38,770 bases of DNA from a virus: the IMG/VR virus record IMGVR_UViG_3300032242_003384, positions 1-38,770 of that record, one strand, 5' to 3'. The translations under genes and the position numbers were made by a program. The notes beneath the pieces were generated by a model. That model made no database searches, was not told where the DNA came from, and saw only the letters and a list, made by a program, of their open reading frames with translations. Within the stretch, counting starts at the first letter, position 1. Each line of letters begins with the position of its first letter. Positions 20,763 through 28,024 of the stretch are shown in pieces.

Positions 20763-21836
20763 ATGGGATACCAATTTAACCCCTTTACGGGAAACTTTGA
20801 CATAGCTGGCGGCGGCTCCGCACAGGTCAACTCCGACTGGAATGCCAGCACGGGGGTTGCGCAGATCCTTAATAAGCCTTCACTCGCCACCGTTGCAACA
20901 TCTGGAGCGTACTCCGACCTGACAGGCAAGCCGACTCTCTTTTCTGGTGCATATTCGTCCCTAACAGGAGTTCCATCAAGTTTCACACCATCTGCCCACG
21001 CATCATCCCATGCATCCGGCGGGTCTGATGCGTTGACTCTTGCAGCAACTCAAATCACCAGCGGAACGCTTGCCGATGCACAACTCTCCTCGAATGTTCC
21101 GCTTATCAATGCTGGCAACAGCTTTTCGGCAGGGCAGACGATCACCTCCGCCGCAAATACCTCTGCCCTGACTGCTTCTTACAGCGTCACGGGAGCGAAC
21201 ACGACTCCGTTGCTGAATCTGTCTGGCACTTGGAACACGACGGGTGTTGCACAAGGTATCCTTCTAAACATCACCGACACGGCGAGCAGTGGAAATAGCA
21301 AATTGCTTGATTTGCAAGTTGGTGGCGCAAGCAAATTCTCGTTTCGAAAAGGAAACTTAATTGTAACCGACACCTCATTTACATTTGCGGTCGCTGGCGG
21401 CAGTAATGCTATGTCCATAAACAGCACATTTGGAATCAATGTAAGAAATTATATTGGAGTCACAAATGGCAACGGCGGAACAGGAACATCGGATTGTTAT
21501 TTGTATTCCGATGGCGCAAACACGCTTGCCCTGCGAAATGGCACCAATGCCCAAACCTCACGCATCTACGGCACTTATACAGACGCCTCAAACGGACGCA
21601 GATTAGATATCACATCCACCACGGGCGGAATTTTCACACTGACTGCAACGGGTAACGGAACAGGCGCATCCGGCAATCTTCTCAAATTGACTCAGCCTAT
21701 CTTACTTCCTGCTTCCTCGGTCACTCTAGCAACCAATGGAGACCTTGCTTTTGAAGCTACCAGCAACACGACGCTCACCATCCGGTATCGCGGGTCAGAT
21801 GGAACCACCCGTAGCGCAGCACTCACACTTGCATAA
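20763..21836 (+). CDS. Tail fibre protein
   Basis: The 357-residue protein has the phage-fibre pattern SDWNASTGVAQILNKPSLAT followed by repeats SGAYSDLTGKPTLF and SGAYSSLTGVPSSF, then an ASSHASGGSDALTL segment and a Ser/Thr/Gly-rich beta region to the end. Such repeats form trimeric beta-helical shafts. The distal half (from about 21300) is more AT-rich than the shaft, as expected for a swapped tip. It probably takes part in host recognition. Confidence 0.82.
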   Translation: MGYQFNPFTGNFDIAGGGSAQVNSDWNASTGVAQILNKPSLATVATSGAYSDLTGKPTLFSGAYSSLTGVPSSFTPSAHASSHASGGSDALTLAATQITSGTLADAQLSSNVPLINAGNSFSAGQTITSAANTSALTASYSVTGANTTPLLNLSGTWNTTGVAQGILLNITDTASSGNSKLLDLQVGGASKFSFRKGNLIVTDTSFTFAVAGGSNAMSINSTFGINVRNYIGVTNGNGGTGTSDCYLYSDGANTLALRNGTNAQTSRIYGTYTDASNGRRLDITSTTGGIFTLTATGNGTGASGNLLKLTQPILLPASSVTLATNGDLAFEATSNTTLTIRYRGSDGTTRSAALTLA

Positions 21837-21837
21837 C

Positions 21838-21996
21838 ATGACCCCACAAGAAGCCCTCCAACTCCTTTCCGATGCTCTGGAGCCTCGGAATATCAACGCC
21901 ATCTCCCGCGCTGGATACATCGCCATCCAAAAGGCACTTGAAACCCTCGCAGAAGTAGTCGCCCCTAAACCCGAATCCCATGACTCTCACGATTGA
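21838..21996 (+). CDS. Small helical protein (52 aa)
   Basis: A 52-residue helical protein (MTPQEALQLLSDALEPRNIN) whose start lies 1 nt after the fibre stop. The tail is His/Asp-rich. Its size and position suggest a fibre chaperone or adaptor; not recognised. Confidence 0.55.
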   Translation: MTPQEALQLLSDALEPRNINAISRAGYIAIQKALETLAEVVAPKPESHDSHD

Positions 21997-22156
21997 TTTC
22001 ACGCCAGAGCAGATCCGAGGCATCACCGCCGCACGGGAAGCTCACAATGCTAACCCGCCCTCCGAGTCGGATGCTCCCTTCTCCACTAACGAGGAGTATC
22101 TTGCCTGGGTGATGGGTCGAGCCGCCGATTCCTACGCTTTGCAGTATCCAGCATGA
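21980..22156 (+). CDS. Small protein (58 aa), fibre region
   Basis: Translated from ATG 21980, overlapping the previous gene by 17 nt and the next by 4 nt. The product MTLTIDFTPEQIRGITAARE followed by an acidic loop and NEEYLAWVMGRAADSYALQY resembles small phage proteins that share the FTPEQ start and a C-terminal helix. No function assigned. Confidence 0.6.
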   Translation: MTLTIDFTPEQIRGITAAREAHNANPPSESDAPFSTNEEYLAWVMGRAADSYALQYPA

Positions 22157-22377
22157 AATTCCTCCGTGATCTCTGGCTCCTAGTCCGCTGCTACCCTTCT
22201 GCAAAGAGGGCGGTCACCCTAAAGCGTGACGCTTCCTATCCCGGAGCGGTCTGCCACATGATCGCCTACAACGAAACCCGAACGGAGCTAGTCAATCGCG
22301 GGATTCGTGAGGAGGGTCAGATTACAGGAGCGGTCGTGATGATTGCCGTGGGTCTTGCATACATTCTTAACCGGTAA
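22153..22377 (+). CDS. Small membrane-associated protein (74 aa)
   Basis: A basic N-terminal half (FLRDLWLLVRCYPSAKRAVT) and a C-terminal hydrophobic segment (ITGAVVMIAVGLAYIL). The C-terminal anchor suggests a membrane protein. No family recognised; it closes a coupled trio after the fibre gene. Confidence 0.58.
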   Translation: MKFLRDLWLLVRCYPSAKRAVTLKRDASYPGAVCHMIAYNETRTELVNRGIREEGQITGAVVMIAVGLAYILNR

Positions 22378-22381
22378 ATTC

Positions 22382-22420
22382 CCACCTTAAGGTGGCTCGT
22401 TCTCATCGGTAGATTCTTTG
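22382..22420 (+). promoter_or_regulatory. Late promoter E (fibre module), with palindrome CCACCTTAAGGTGG
   Basis: CTTAAG at 22386-22391 and TAGATT at 22410-22415 keep the same 24-base offset as the other four late sites. The -35 here is embedded in a perfect 14-bp palindrome (22382-22395). The flanking CTCGC is only partly kept (GTGGCTCG). Confidence 0.52.
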
Positions 22421-22431
22421 CAAGACACCTC

Positions 22432-22462
22432 ACCCGCAATTTCCCTGCCAGGGAGCGGGCGG
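22432..22462 (+). other. Two-tier hairpin in the leader of the 22491 gene
   Basis: CCCGC pairs with GCGGG and, inside it, CCCT pairs with AGGG around a GCC loop. It sits between late promoter E and an A/C-rich leader. It may be an attenuator or only leader structure. Confidence 0.35.
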
Positions 22463-22490
22463 GACCAACAACCCAACACCCTCACGTTTT

Positions 22491-22805
22491 ATGGCAGAAG
22501 TCGCTATTGGCAAAGATTCCGCAGGGAATCGCCACCCCTTACTCACACTCACTAACGGCGCCTTGGTCGTTGCAGATCACTCATCCGGCACCAATGGTGG
22601 CATTGTGGTGGCGGCATCGACGGCATCGGGATCGGGATCCTGGTATGCCCTCCAGTTTGTGACATCTGGAACTCTTACGGCTTATTCAGGAAATCTTACC
22701 GGGACGATTACGGGCGTTACCTTTCCGGCGAATTTCGTGCTGTACGGAACGACGACGGCATTTACGACCGGTTCCGGAACTTCAGTCATCGCTTACACGC
22801 TTTAA
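22491..22805 (+). CDS. Small tail structural protein (104 aa)
   Basis: The start MAEVAIGKDSAGNRHPLLTL shares the IGK-x-G-x-P-x-G-L-V pattern with the 20385 product. The rest is a beta-rich Thr/Gly/Ser domain (GTLTAYSGNLTGTITGVTFP) like phage fibre head-binding or tip domains. It lies behind late promoter E and an A/C-rich, SD-free leader. Probably an adaptor for the receptor-binding protein that follows. Confidence 0.66.
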   Translation: MAEVAIGKDSAGNRHPLLTLTNGALVVADHSSGTNGGIVVAASTASGSGSWYALQFVTSGTLTAYSGNLTGTITGVTFPANFVLYGTTTAFTTGSGTSVIAYTL

Positions 22806-22808
22806 ACC

Positions 22809-23699
22809 ATGCCTAGTTTGGGACTAGGATTAGGTTTGGGTCGAGGATCTTTTATTGGATCTTCTGGTAGTGGATACACATCCACAAACACAGAAGTAGC
22901 TACTTGGTACAATACTATTGTCACTAACGGGGGTTCTGTTCAAAACACAGGATCTTCCAATAATCTTAAAGCCGTTGATACATTTGTCACTTCGTTAAAA
23001 AACAACAATGCGCCAAACGGCAACAGCCTGTGGAGTTGCATAAGTTACTGCGGATTGCTTTGTGCCGTTGATGACATCCAAGGAATTACTGTTCCCTTGC
23101 AGGGTGCAATAACGCTTACTAACAACAACTTTCCAAGTGTTGCGAGTGGGGGAACTAACTATGACAGGCTTTCGGGACTTACTGGCGATGGTTCCACGAT
23201 GTATATTTCATCGAACCTAAACGACAATCAGCTTCCACTTCCTAGCAACAAGCATATGTATGCCTATGTTGCCAATCCTACCAGTGGTCAGGTGATTGGA
23301 ACTAGGAGTTCTGGCGCGTATTCATCAATATCTTATTCAGCCGTAGTTAATAATGCTTATTCTGGAACAAATGCATTAAGTCAAAGTCTAGCTAATTCTT
23401 TTACTATAGGTGGATCTTCTGCTACTGGCGGAGTGGGTTGGGACGCAAACTATTATACACCAAGTGTCGGAACTCCTGAAATTTCTTGGCAGGGATCTAC
23501 ACAAGGGGCAGGTGGAATTACTATGGCAACAAGTGGTTTAAGCACAAAGTTTTCTATTTTTGCGGCGACTACTTTATCAAAATTTAACGGCAAAATTGCA
23601 TTTTGGTCTGTTGGCACTTCTTTGAGGGCGGCAGGAAGCAATAATTCCACCAATCTCTTTGACCCATACGTTGCAACTTTACTTGCCTCTCTGACATGA
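22809..23699 (+). CDS. Putative receptor-binding / tail spike protein in an AT-rich module
   Basis: The N-terminus MPSLGLGLGLGRGSFIGSSG is a glycine-leucine repeat that may attach to the tail. The remaining 270 residues are Ser/Asn/Thr/Gly-rich and beta-like (NKHMYAYVANPTSGQVIGTR), like lectin-type fibre tips. The codons are visibly more A/T-rich than those of the flanking structural genes, which points to recent exchange, as expected for a host-range determinant. The family is not certain. Confidence 0.68.
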   Translation: MPSLGLGLGLGRGSFIGSSGSGYTSTNTEVATWYNTIVTNGGSVQNTGSSNNLKAVDTFVTSLKNNNAPNGNSLWSCISYCGLLCAVDDIQGITVPLQGAITLTNNNFPSVASGGTNYDRLSGLTGDGSTMYISSNLNDNQLPLPSNKHMYAYVANPTSGQVIGTRSSGAYSSISYSAVVNNAYSGTNALSQSLANSFTIGGSSATGGVGWDANYYTPSVGTPEISWQGSTQGAGGITMATSGLSTKFSIFAATTLSKFNGKIAFWSVGTSLRAAGSNNSTNLFDPYVATLLASLT

Positions 23700-23926
23700 G
23701 CTTTCTAATTGTAACGCCAGATCAAAACACAAAGATTGAGGCAATTAACCCCACCCTCACGGATCGTAACATTGTGCCTGTAGCAACTGCAGATGGCACG
23801 TTGTTGATTCCTGCAAATCTCAATAACGATCCTTATTGGTCAGCTTATCAGGGTGTTATTTCTACCCTTACGCCTCTTGTCGGAAATCCTGTTTGGCCAG
23901 TTTCTGACTCGGAGCAAATATCATGA
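23696..23926 (+). CDS. Small protein following the receptor-binding gene (76 aa)
   Basis: It overlaps the preceding gene by 4 nt (ATGA) and shares its A/T-rich codons, so the two move as one module. The product (NRNIVPVATADGTLLIPANL in context, then PYWSAYQGVISTLTPLVG) resembles small tail-fibre assembly proteins in size and place. Chaperone role inferred. Confidence 0.58.
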   Translation: MSFLIVTPDQNTKIEAINPTLTDRNIVPVATADGTLLIPANLNNDPYWSAYQGVISTLTPLVGNPVWPVSDSEQIS

Positions 23927-24153
23927 GTTCTGACGAAGTTTCAGCTTTACGAGAAGATATCGCCGTTCTCCGAGCCATTGTTGAGGAGCGTGCCAAGTCG
24001 GCATCTAATAACTCGGCCCTGCTTAAGACAATTGGTGCAGCGGTGGCACTTCAGATCGTCATGAGCATTTATATTGCCGGACAGAAGACCCAAATGCTCG
24101 ATAGGTTGCAAAGTGATGTCATTTCCATTCAGCAAAAGCTCGAGGGAAAATGA
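23923..24153 (+). CDS. Coiled-coil membrane protein, first gene of the lysis cassette (76 aa)
   Basis: An N-terminal coiled coil (VSALREDIAVLRAIVEERAK) is followed by one membrane segment (about 36-52, IGAAVALQIVMSIYIAG) and a short second coil. This is similar in layout to XhlA-type haemolysin/holin accessory proteins. It is ATGA-coupled to the spanin-like gene. A pinholin or holin partner are alternatives. Confidence 0.6.
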   Translation: MSSDEVSALREDIAVLRAIVEERAKSASNNSALLKTIGAAVALQIVMSIYIAGQKTQMLDRLQSDVISIQQKLEGK

Positions 24154-24671
24154 AATTTCAACATTTGCTGTTTCTTGTCTTGGTTGTTTTTGGAATTTCG
24201 GGATGTGCCCATGAGCAGCGTCAGGCTGCAGTTACGCCCCCTTCCGCAGTTCCCGTCATCAATGCAGTGTCTAATGCCAGGATCAAGGCGGCACAGCTTC
24301 GTGCGGAAGTACCCGAGTCAAATCGAGCCCAGGTAGAAGATCTTTCGGCCACGCTGGCCACGGCCCAGTCGGCGCTTAACGACTACACGATACAATCCGA
24401 AGCGCAGTCCTCAGAACTGGGCAAGGCACTTCTCTGCACCTCCAAATACAAGGCCGAAGCCCATCAGAATGCCAAGGAGCGTGATGTGGTGCTCTTTCTC
24501 TTTGCCCTAATCGTCGCCCTTGGTGTCGGACGACTTACGGGAACCTTCACGGCCGGACTCCCTCCTCCGTGGAGTCTGCTCGGCCCTTACCTTTTCTTGG
24601 CCGGAGGATTTCTTGGTGGGTATGCCGTGGGCCGCTTTGCTCTCAACTATGCTTCCCGACTGATCCCATGA
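24150..24671 (+). CDS. Lipoprotein with C-terminal membrane segments, spanin-like (173 aa)
   Basis: The N-terminal signal LLFLVLVVFGISGC has a good lipobox (ISG-C19). A periplasmic helical region follows (about 35-105, with SARNARIKAAQLRAEV-type Ala/Arg/Gln coils). Two hydrophobic segments come last (about 112-130 and 141-165). An outer-membrane lipid anchor, a coil and an inner-membrane C-terminal anchor define unimolecular spanins such as T1 gp11, which fuse the two membranes at lysis. A second C-terminal segment is unusual. Gene order before holin and lysin supports the role. Confidence 0.62.
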   Translation: MKFQHLLFLVLVVFGISGCAHEQRQAAVTPPSAVPVINAVSNARIKAAQLRAEVPESNRAQVEDLSATLATAQSALNDYTIQSEAQSSELGKALLCTSKYKAEAHQNAKERDVVLFLFALIVALGVGRLTGTFTAGLPPPWSLLGPYLFLAGGFLGGYAVGRFALNYASRLIP

Positions 24672-24934
24672 CCGTCATGAATGCAAATTGGTTAAAGCGC
24701 ATTTTTGAAGAAACTAATGGCACTCCCAGCTCCATGCGGGTTGCCCTTCTTTGCATCGTGGCCGTGATTGTCGGGGTGGTTTGCTATTGCGTGACCCGTC
24801 ATATTTTAAGCCGTGAGCCTTTTGACCTGGGCCCCAATTTGACCAATCTTTTGTCCGTTACGATTGGTTCGCTTTCGGCCGCCAAGTTGGGAAGCAAATT
24901 TGGTGAAAGGAATGATGGAGGGCAAAATTCATGA
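24668..24934 (+). CDS. Putative holin (88 aa)
   Basis: A short protein with one strong membrane segment (MRVALLCIVAVIVGVVCYCV, about 26-45) and a second weaker stretch LTNLLSVTIGSLSAAKLGSK near the end, closing in KFGERNDGG. The Ala/Gly-rich second segment before a KFGE-like tail is common in two-segment phage holins. It is ATGA-coupled to both the spanin-like gene and the hydrolase. It would permeabilise the inner membrane to release or activate the lysin. Confidence 0.68.
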   Translation: MTVMNANWLKRIFEETNGTPSSMRVALLCIVAVIVGVVCYCVTRHILSREPFDLGPNLTNLLSVTIGSLSAAKLGSKFGERNDGGQNS

Positions 24935-25524
24935 GCCGTTTCATTTGCACGATCAATGGTAAGCCGCTGATGCAGGCCGAGGATGGGTCGATTCAATTCA
25001 TCGGTGAATTGTGCGTCGATGCCGATGGTTCGCCACGAGCCTATGGCCCCAATGGTCAAGGACTCGATTATTTGGATAATGCAGGCCACTCGGGAAACTG
25101 GTGGGGAATTGTCACCGATGCCGAAGGGTATCCCATCCTGCAAGGTGAGAAAGACCCGGCTCCGGGATATTACGTCTCCACAACAAGCTTGCAGCATTCG
25201 CAATACGCAACAACCGATCCCCGCCGCTACGTCAATTCCGAGGAAGTTCCATTTATTGTTGTGCCTGGACAGGTGGCCAGAATGTGCACCGGCATCGTCC
25301 TGGGATGCCGCGCTGAAATTCTGAACCAATCCACCGGCATCCGTGTTTCTTGCGTGGTGGCGGATTTGGGTCCGGCCACGCATCTTGGCGAGGCATCCAT
25401 TGCTGCCGCCAAGCAACTTGGAATTAATCCGGATCCCAAGACGGGAGGAAGTTCTTCTCAGGATTTTCGTTACACGTTCTGGCCTGGAAAAGCTGCTCCG
25501 GGATTCACCCTTCAACACATTTGA
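24931..25524 (+). CDS. GH75 chitosanase-like hydrolase, candidate endolysin (197 aa)
   Basis: The sequence follows the fungal/bacterial chitosanase pattern of glycoside hydrolase family 75: DADGSPRAYGPNGQGLDYLD, NAGHSGNWWGIVTD, DPAPGYYVSTTSL, YVNSEEVPFIVVPG, CVVADLGPATHLGEASIAAA and FRYTFWPG. GH75 enzymes cleave chitosan. In a phage, between a holin and tail genes, the more likely substrate is the glycan of peptidoglycan. No signal peptide is present, consistent with holin-dependent release. No other lysozyme or amidase is seen in the genome. Confidence 0.85.
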   Translation: MSRFICTINGKPLMQAEDGSIQFIGELCVDADGSPRAYGPNGQGLDYLDNAGHSGNWWGIVTDAEGYPILQGEKDPAPGYYVSTTSLQHSQYATTDPRRYVNSEEVPFIVVPGQVARMCTGIVLGCRAEILNQSTGIRVSCVVADLGPATHLGEASIAAAKQLGINPDPKTGGSSSQDFRYTFWPGKAAPGFTLQHI

Positions 25525-25527
25525 TTT

Positions 25528-27639
25528 ATGAATACGCCTTTGTCATCCCCGATCGTCCGTGATGGTGACACATCCTTCATCGGACTCCAGTCCCGGCGCA
25601 ATCCCCTCACGATCCCCTCAGGATACTTACAGGTCGCGCAGAACATCCGCCTAGACCGTGGCATCGCCCAGACGCGCAAAGGTGCCAAGCGCCTGGCTTC
25701 AGGCATATCTGTCGGGGCAACGCCTGTCACGGTTCCATTCACCCTCCATGGTGGCGATTCTGTCACTTCAATTACCCAATCGGGAAATGTGGCCACGGTC
25801 ACAACTGCCGCACCCCATGGACTGGGATCGGTGGGTAACCAGTTCTATGTGGAAATTGCCGGAGTCACCGGAGCCACGGCTGCTTCCTACAATGGGAAGT
25901 GGACCGTCACGATCACCGGGTCCTCGACCTTTACTTACCCCGTAAGTGGATCCCCTGCCTCTAGTCCGCCCGGCACGATCACTTGGGCATGGCCGGTCAT
26001 CCTCACTTCCTACTCGGGCGGTCTCTTCGGGGCCGGTGTCTACTCCTCCCCCCGTTATGATTACAACAACGAATATGTCATTCTTTGTGGTCCGACCAGT
26101 GCCTACCTTTACAGGCAAGGGTCCTCATTGTTGACGCTTTCTTACCCCATAAGCCCGATTGCCGAACAAATTTTACCCGGTGATACGGTGACGACGTTGC
26201 AAGCTTTTGACCGGCTCTTCCTTTTCCGATGGAGAGCAAGCGACCTGATGCAGAAAGTAACTTCGATCACTCAATCGACTGGCACGGCCACGGTCACCAC
26301 ATCTTCCGCGCATGGATTTAGCACCGGGGAGGTCGTGCGCCTCACGGGAAGTGATCAGGCGGGATTTAACCTCGATGCGGTCATCACGGTGACTACGCCC
26401 ACCGCGTTCACCGTATCTGTCCCGTCGGCCACGGCTGCCAACACGGCAACTTCCCTGTTTGCCCAGCGGGTCTGTTGCCCTCTGGTTTGGGATGGCATTA
26501 CGAGCGGATTTGTCCGGGTGCCGACCGGTACCTCCCCCATTGGCCCGACCTACTCCCGCATGATCGCACCCACCAATGGGGTGGCCGCCTATTACAACAA
26601 TCAAGTCGTGATCTGCAGCGGGCGCGACACGGTTTTAGTTTCCGATGTGCTAGACCCGGACACCTATGATCCGGTGCTTAAGGAATTCCGAACTAACACG
26701 GGATCCAACGATTACATCACGGCGCTTCACCCGTATGCAAATGGTGACATTTTGGCCTTTTTGCGCAAGAGCATCTACCTGGGCAAAATTGTAATTTCAA
26801 CTTCGGACGGTGTTTCCATTGATCCAACCCAGTCCAGTCTTCAGCTCCTCACCAATGAAATTGGCTGCAATGCCCGCATGACGGTGGCCACGGCTGGAAA
26901 CTATGTTTACTTCCTGAGCGACAACGGCGTCTATCGTCTCGATAATACCCAAATCGACCTCGCACTCCGCGGAAACACATTGCCGCTTTCCGAACCGATT
27001 GCCGACATCATGGCGACGATCAATCAATCGGCCGTGGCTACCTCAAATGCGGTTTATTTTAACAACCGATACTACCTTGCAGTCCCAACCGGCAACGCCA
27101 CATCCCCAAACACTCTTCTCATCTATAGCCAACTCAACGAGTCCTGGGAAAGTGTTGATACAAATCTTCCCGCCCTGGATAAATTGGTCGTAAGCGATTA
27201 CGGTACGACGCGTCGACTCTTTGCAGCATCTAATGCCGGTGCCCTTTTCCTCCTTGAGGAATATGATTCTTCAAACGATGACACTGGAACAGGAAGTGCT
27301 CAGTCAACAGTTAATGGCATCATCACGACCCGTCGCTACTTCTACGGACAGCTTGCACGCAAACGTCTTGGGAATGTAGCGGTCAGTGCCTACCTCCCTT
27401 CCGGCAGTGGGATCGATGTGGCTGCAGTCACCACCGACCCTGACAATACTACCCACATTGCCACGGTCACCAACTCGGGTGTCGATAACGACTACACGGT
27501 CAGGGCACCTATCCGCAGGCCAGGCACTTACCTTGACCTGACGGTAACAACATCAAATGGGCGGCCCACGATCCGCGCCGTTTCGGCCGATGCCACGACA
27601 AGTAGTGACCCGAGCAGGCTTGCCCGCACGGAATCGTAG
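25528..27639 (+). CDS. Large tail structural protein with two FCCH-like beta modules (703 aa)
   Basis: The N-terminus reads SPIVRDGDTSFIGLQSRRNP, then SGYLQVAQNIRLDRGIAQTR and KGAKRLA. This opening is typical of a podovirus tail hub/tube protein. Two inserted modules start VTSITQSGNVATVTTAAPHG (78-155) and VTSITQSTGTATVTTSSAHG (243-305), the recurrent FCCH-like beta repeat of virion proteins. The rest has beta-propeller-like repeats (VLVSDVLDPDTYDPV; YYLAVPTGNA). It would form part of the short tail below the connector. No Shine-Dalgarno precedes the ATG. Confidence 0.8.
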   Translation: MNTPLSSPIVRDGDTSFIGLQSRRNPLTIPSGYLQVAQNIRLDRGIAQTRKGAKRLASGISVGATPVTVPFTLHGGDSVTSITQSGNVATVTTAAPHGLGSVGNQFYVEIAGVTGATAASYNGKWTVTITGSSTFTYPVSGSPASSPPGTITWAWPVILTSYSGGLFGAGVYSSPRYDYNNEYVILCGPTSAYLYRQGSSLLTLSYPISPIAEQILPGDTVTTLQAFDRLFLFRWRASDLMQKVTSITQSTGTATVTTSSAHGFSTGEVVRLTGSDQAGFNLDAVITVTTPTAFTVSVPSATAANTATSLFAQRVCCPLVWDGITSGFVRVPTGTSPIGPTYSRMIAPTNGVAAYYNNQVVICSGRDTVLVSDVLDPDTYDPVLKEFRTNTGSNDYITALHPYANGDILAFLRKSIYLGKIVISTSDGVSIDPTQSSLQLLTNEIGCNARMTVATAGNYVYFLSDNGVYRLDNTQIDLALRGNTLPLSEPIADIMATINQSAVATSNAVYFNNRYYLAVPTGNATSPNTLLIYSQLNESWESVDTNLPALDKLVVSDYGTTRRLFAASNAGALFLLEEYDSSNDDTGTGSAQSTVNGIITTRRYFYGQLARKRLGNVAVSAYLPSGSGIDVAAVTTDPDNTTHIATVTNSGVDNDYTVRAPIRRPGTYLDLTVTTSNGRPTIRAVSADATTSSDPSRLARTES

Positions 27640-27650
27640 TGAGAAAGGTT

Positions 27651-27688
27651 CTTAAGCTCAAAACTCCCTCGGGCTAACCTCTGACGCA
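27651..27688 (+). promoter_or_regulatory. Late promoter C
   Basis: CTTAAGCTC starts at 27651 and TAACCT lies at 27675-27680, the same 24-base offset as the other sites. The ATG at 27689 is 8 nt after the -10, as at the portal, so the mRNA would be leaderless or nearly so. Confidence 0.65.
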
Positions 27689-28012
27689 ATGGCAACAATT
27701 TCCTCCGGTTACACTTTTGTTAATAACGAAACGGTCACTCCGGCCAAACTGAATAGCCTTGCAGGATCTGCGACCATTTCAGGTATCGTAAATGCGGAGA
27801 TCGATGCATCGGCCGCTATTGCTGACACGAAGCTTGCTACGATCTCCACGCCGGGAAAGGTAAACGGTAGCGCCATTACCTCCGGAAATATTTCTACATC
27901 CGGAAATATTTCTACATCCGGAAACATTTCCACCAGCGGATCCCTCACCGCAGCATCGCTCTCCGGTGGTGCTCTAGCTCAGATTGCTCAATACGCCCTT
28001 GTTCTTGGTTAA
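27689..28012 (+). CDS. Small tail-associated protein with tandem repeats (107 aa)
   Basis: It starts ATISSGYTFVNNETVTPAKL and continues SGIVNAEIDASAAIADTKL, a pattern frequent in phage tail/fibre proteins. Near the C-terminus three copies of GNISTS occur, encoded by an 18-bp tandem repeat (27881-27934). The protein probably attaches or extends a fibre. The start lies directly after late promoter C. Confidence 0.68.
   Translation: MATISSGYTFVNNETVTPAKLNSLAGSATISGIVNAEIDASAAIADTKLATISTPGKVNGSAITSGNISTSGNISTSGNISTSGSLTAASLSGGALAQIAQYALVLG
27881..27934 (+). repeat. Three 18-bp tandem repeats inside a tail gene
   Basis: The unit TCCGGAAATATTTCTACA is perfect at 27881 and 27899 and has three changes at 27917. 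It encodes SGNIST repeats in frame, so copy-number changes keep the frame and change fibre length. Confidence 0.92.
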
Positions 28013-28024
28013 TTATTTACGCTC

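Noticed and set aside
22809-23699. Diversity-generating retroelement target
   Set aside because: The fibre-tip gene would be a natural target, but no reverse transcriptase and no template repeat were seen.
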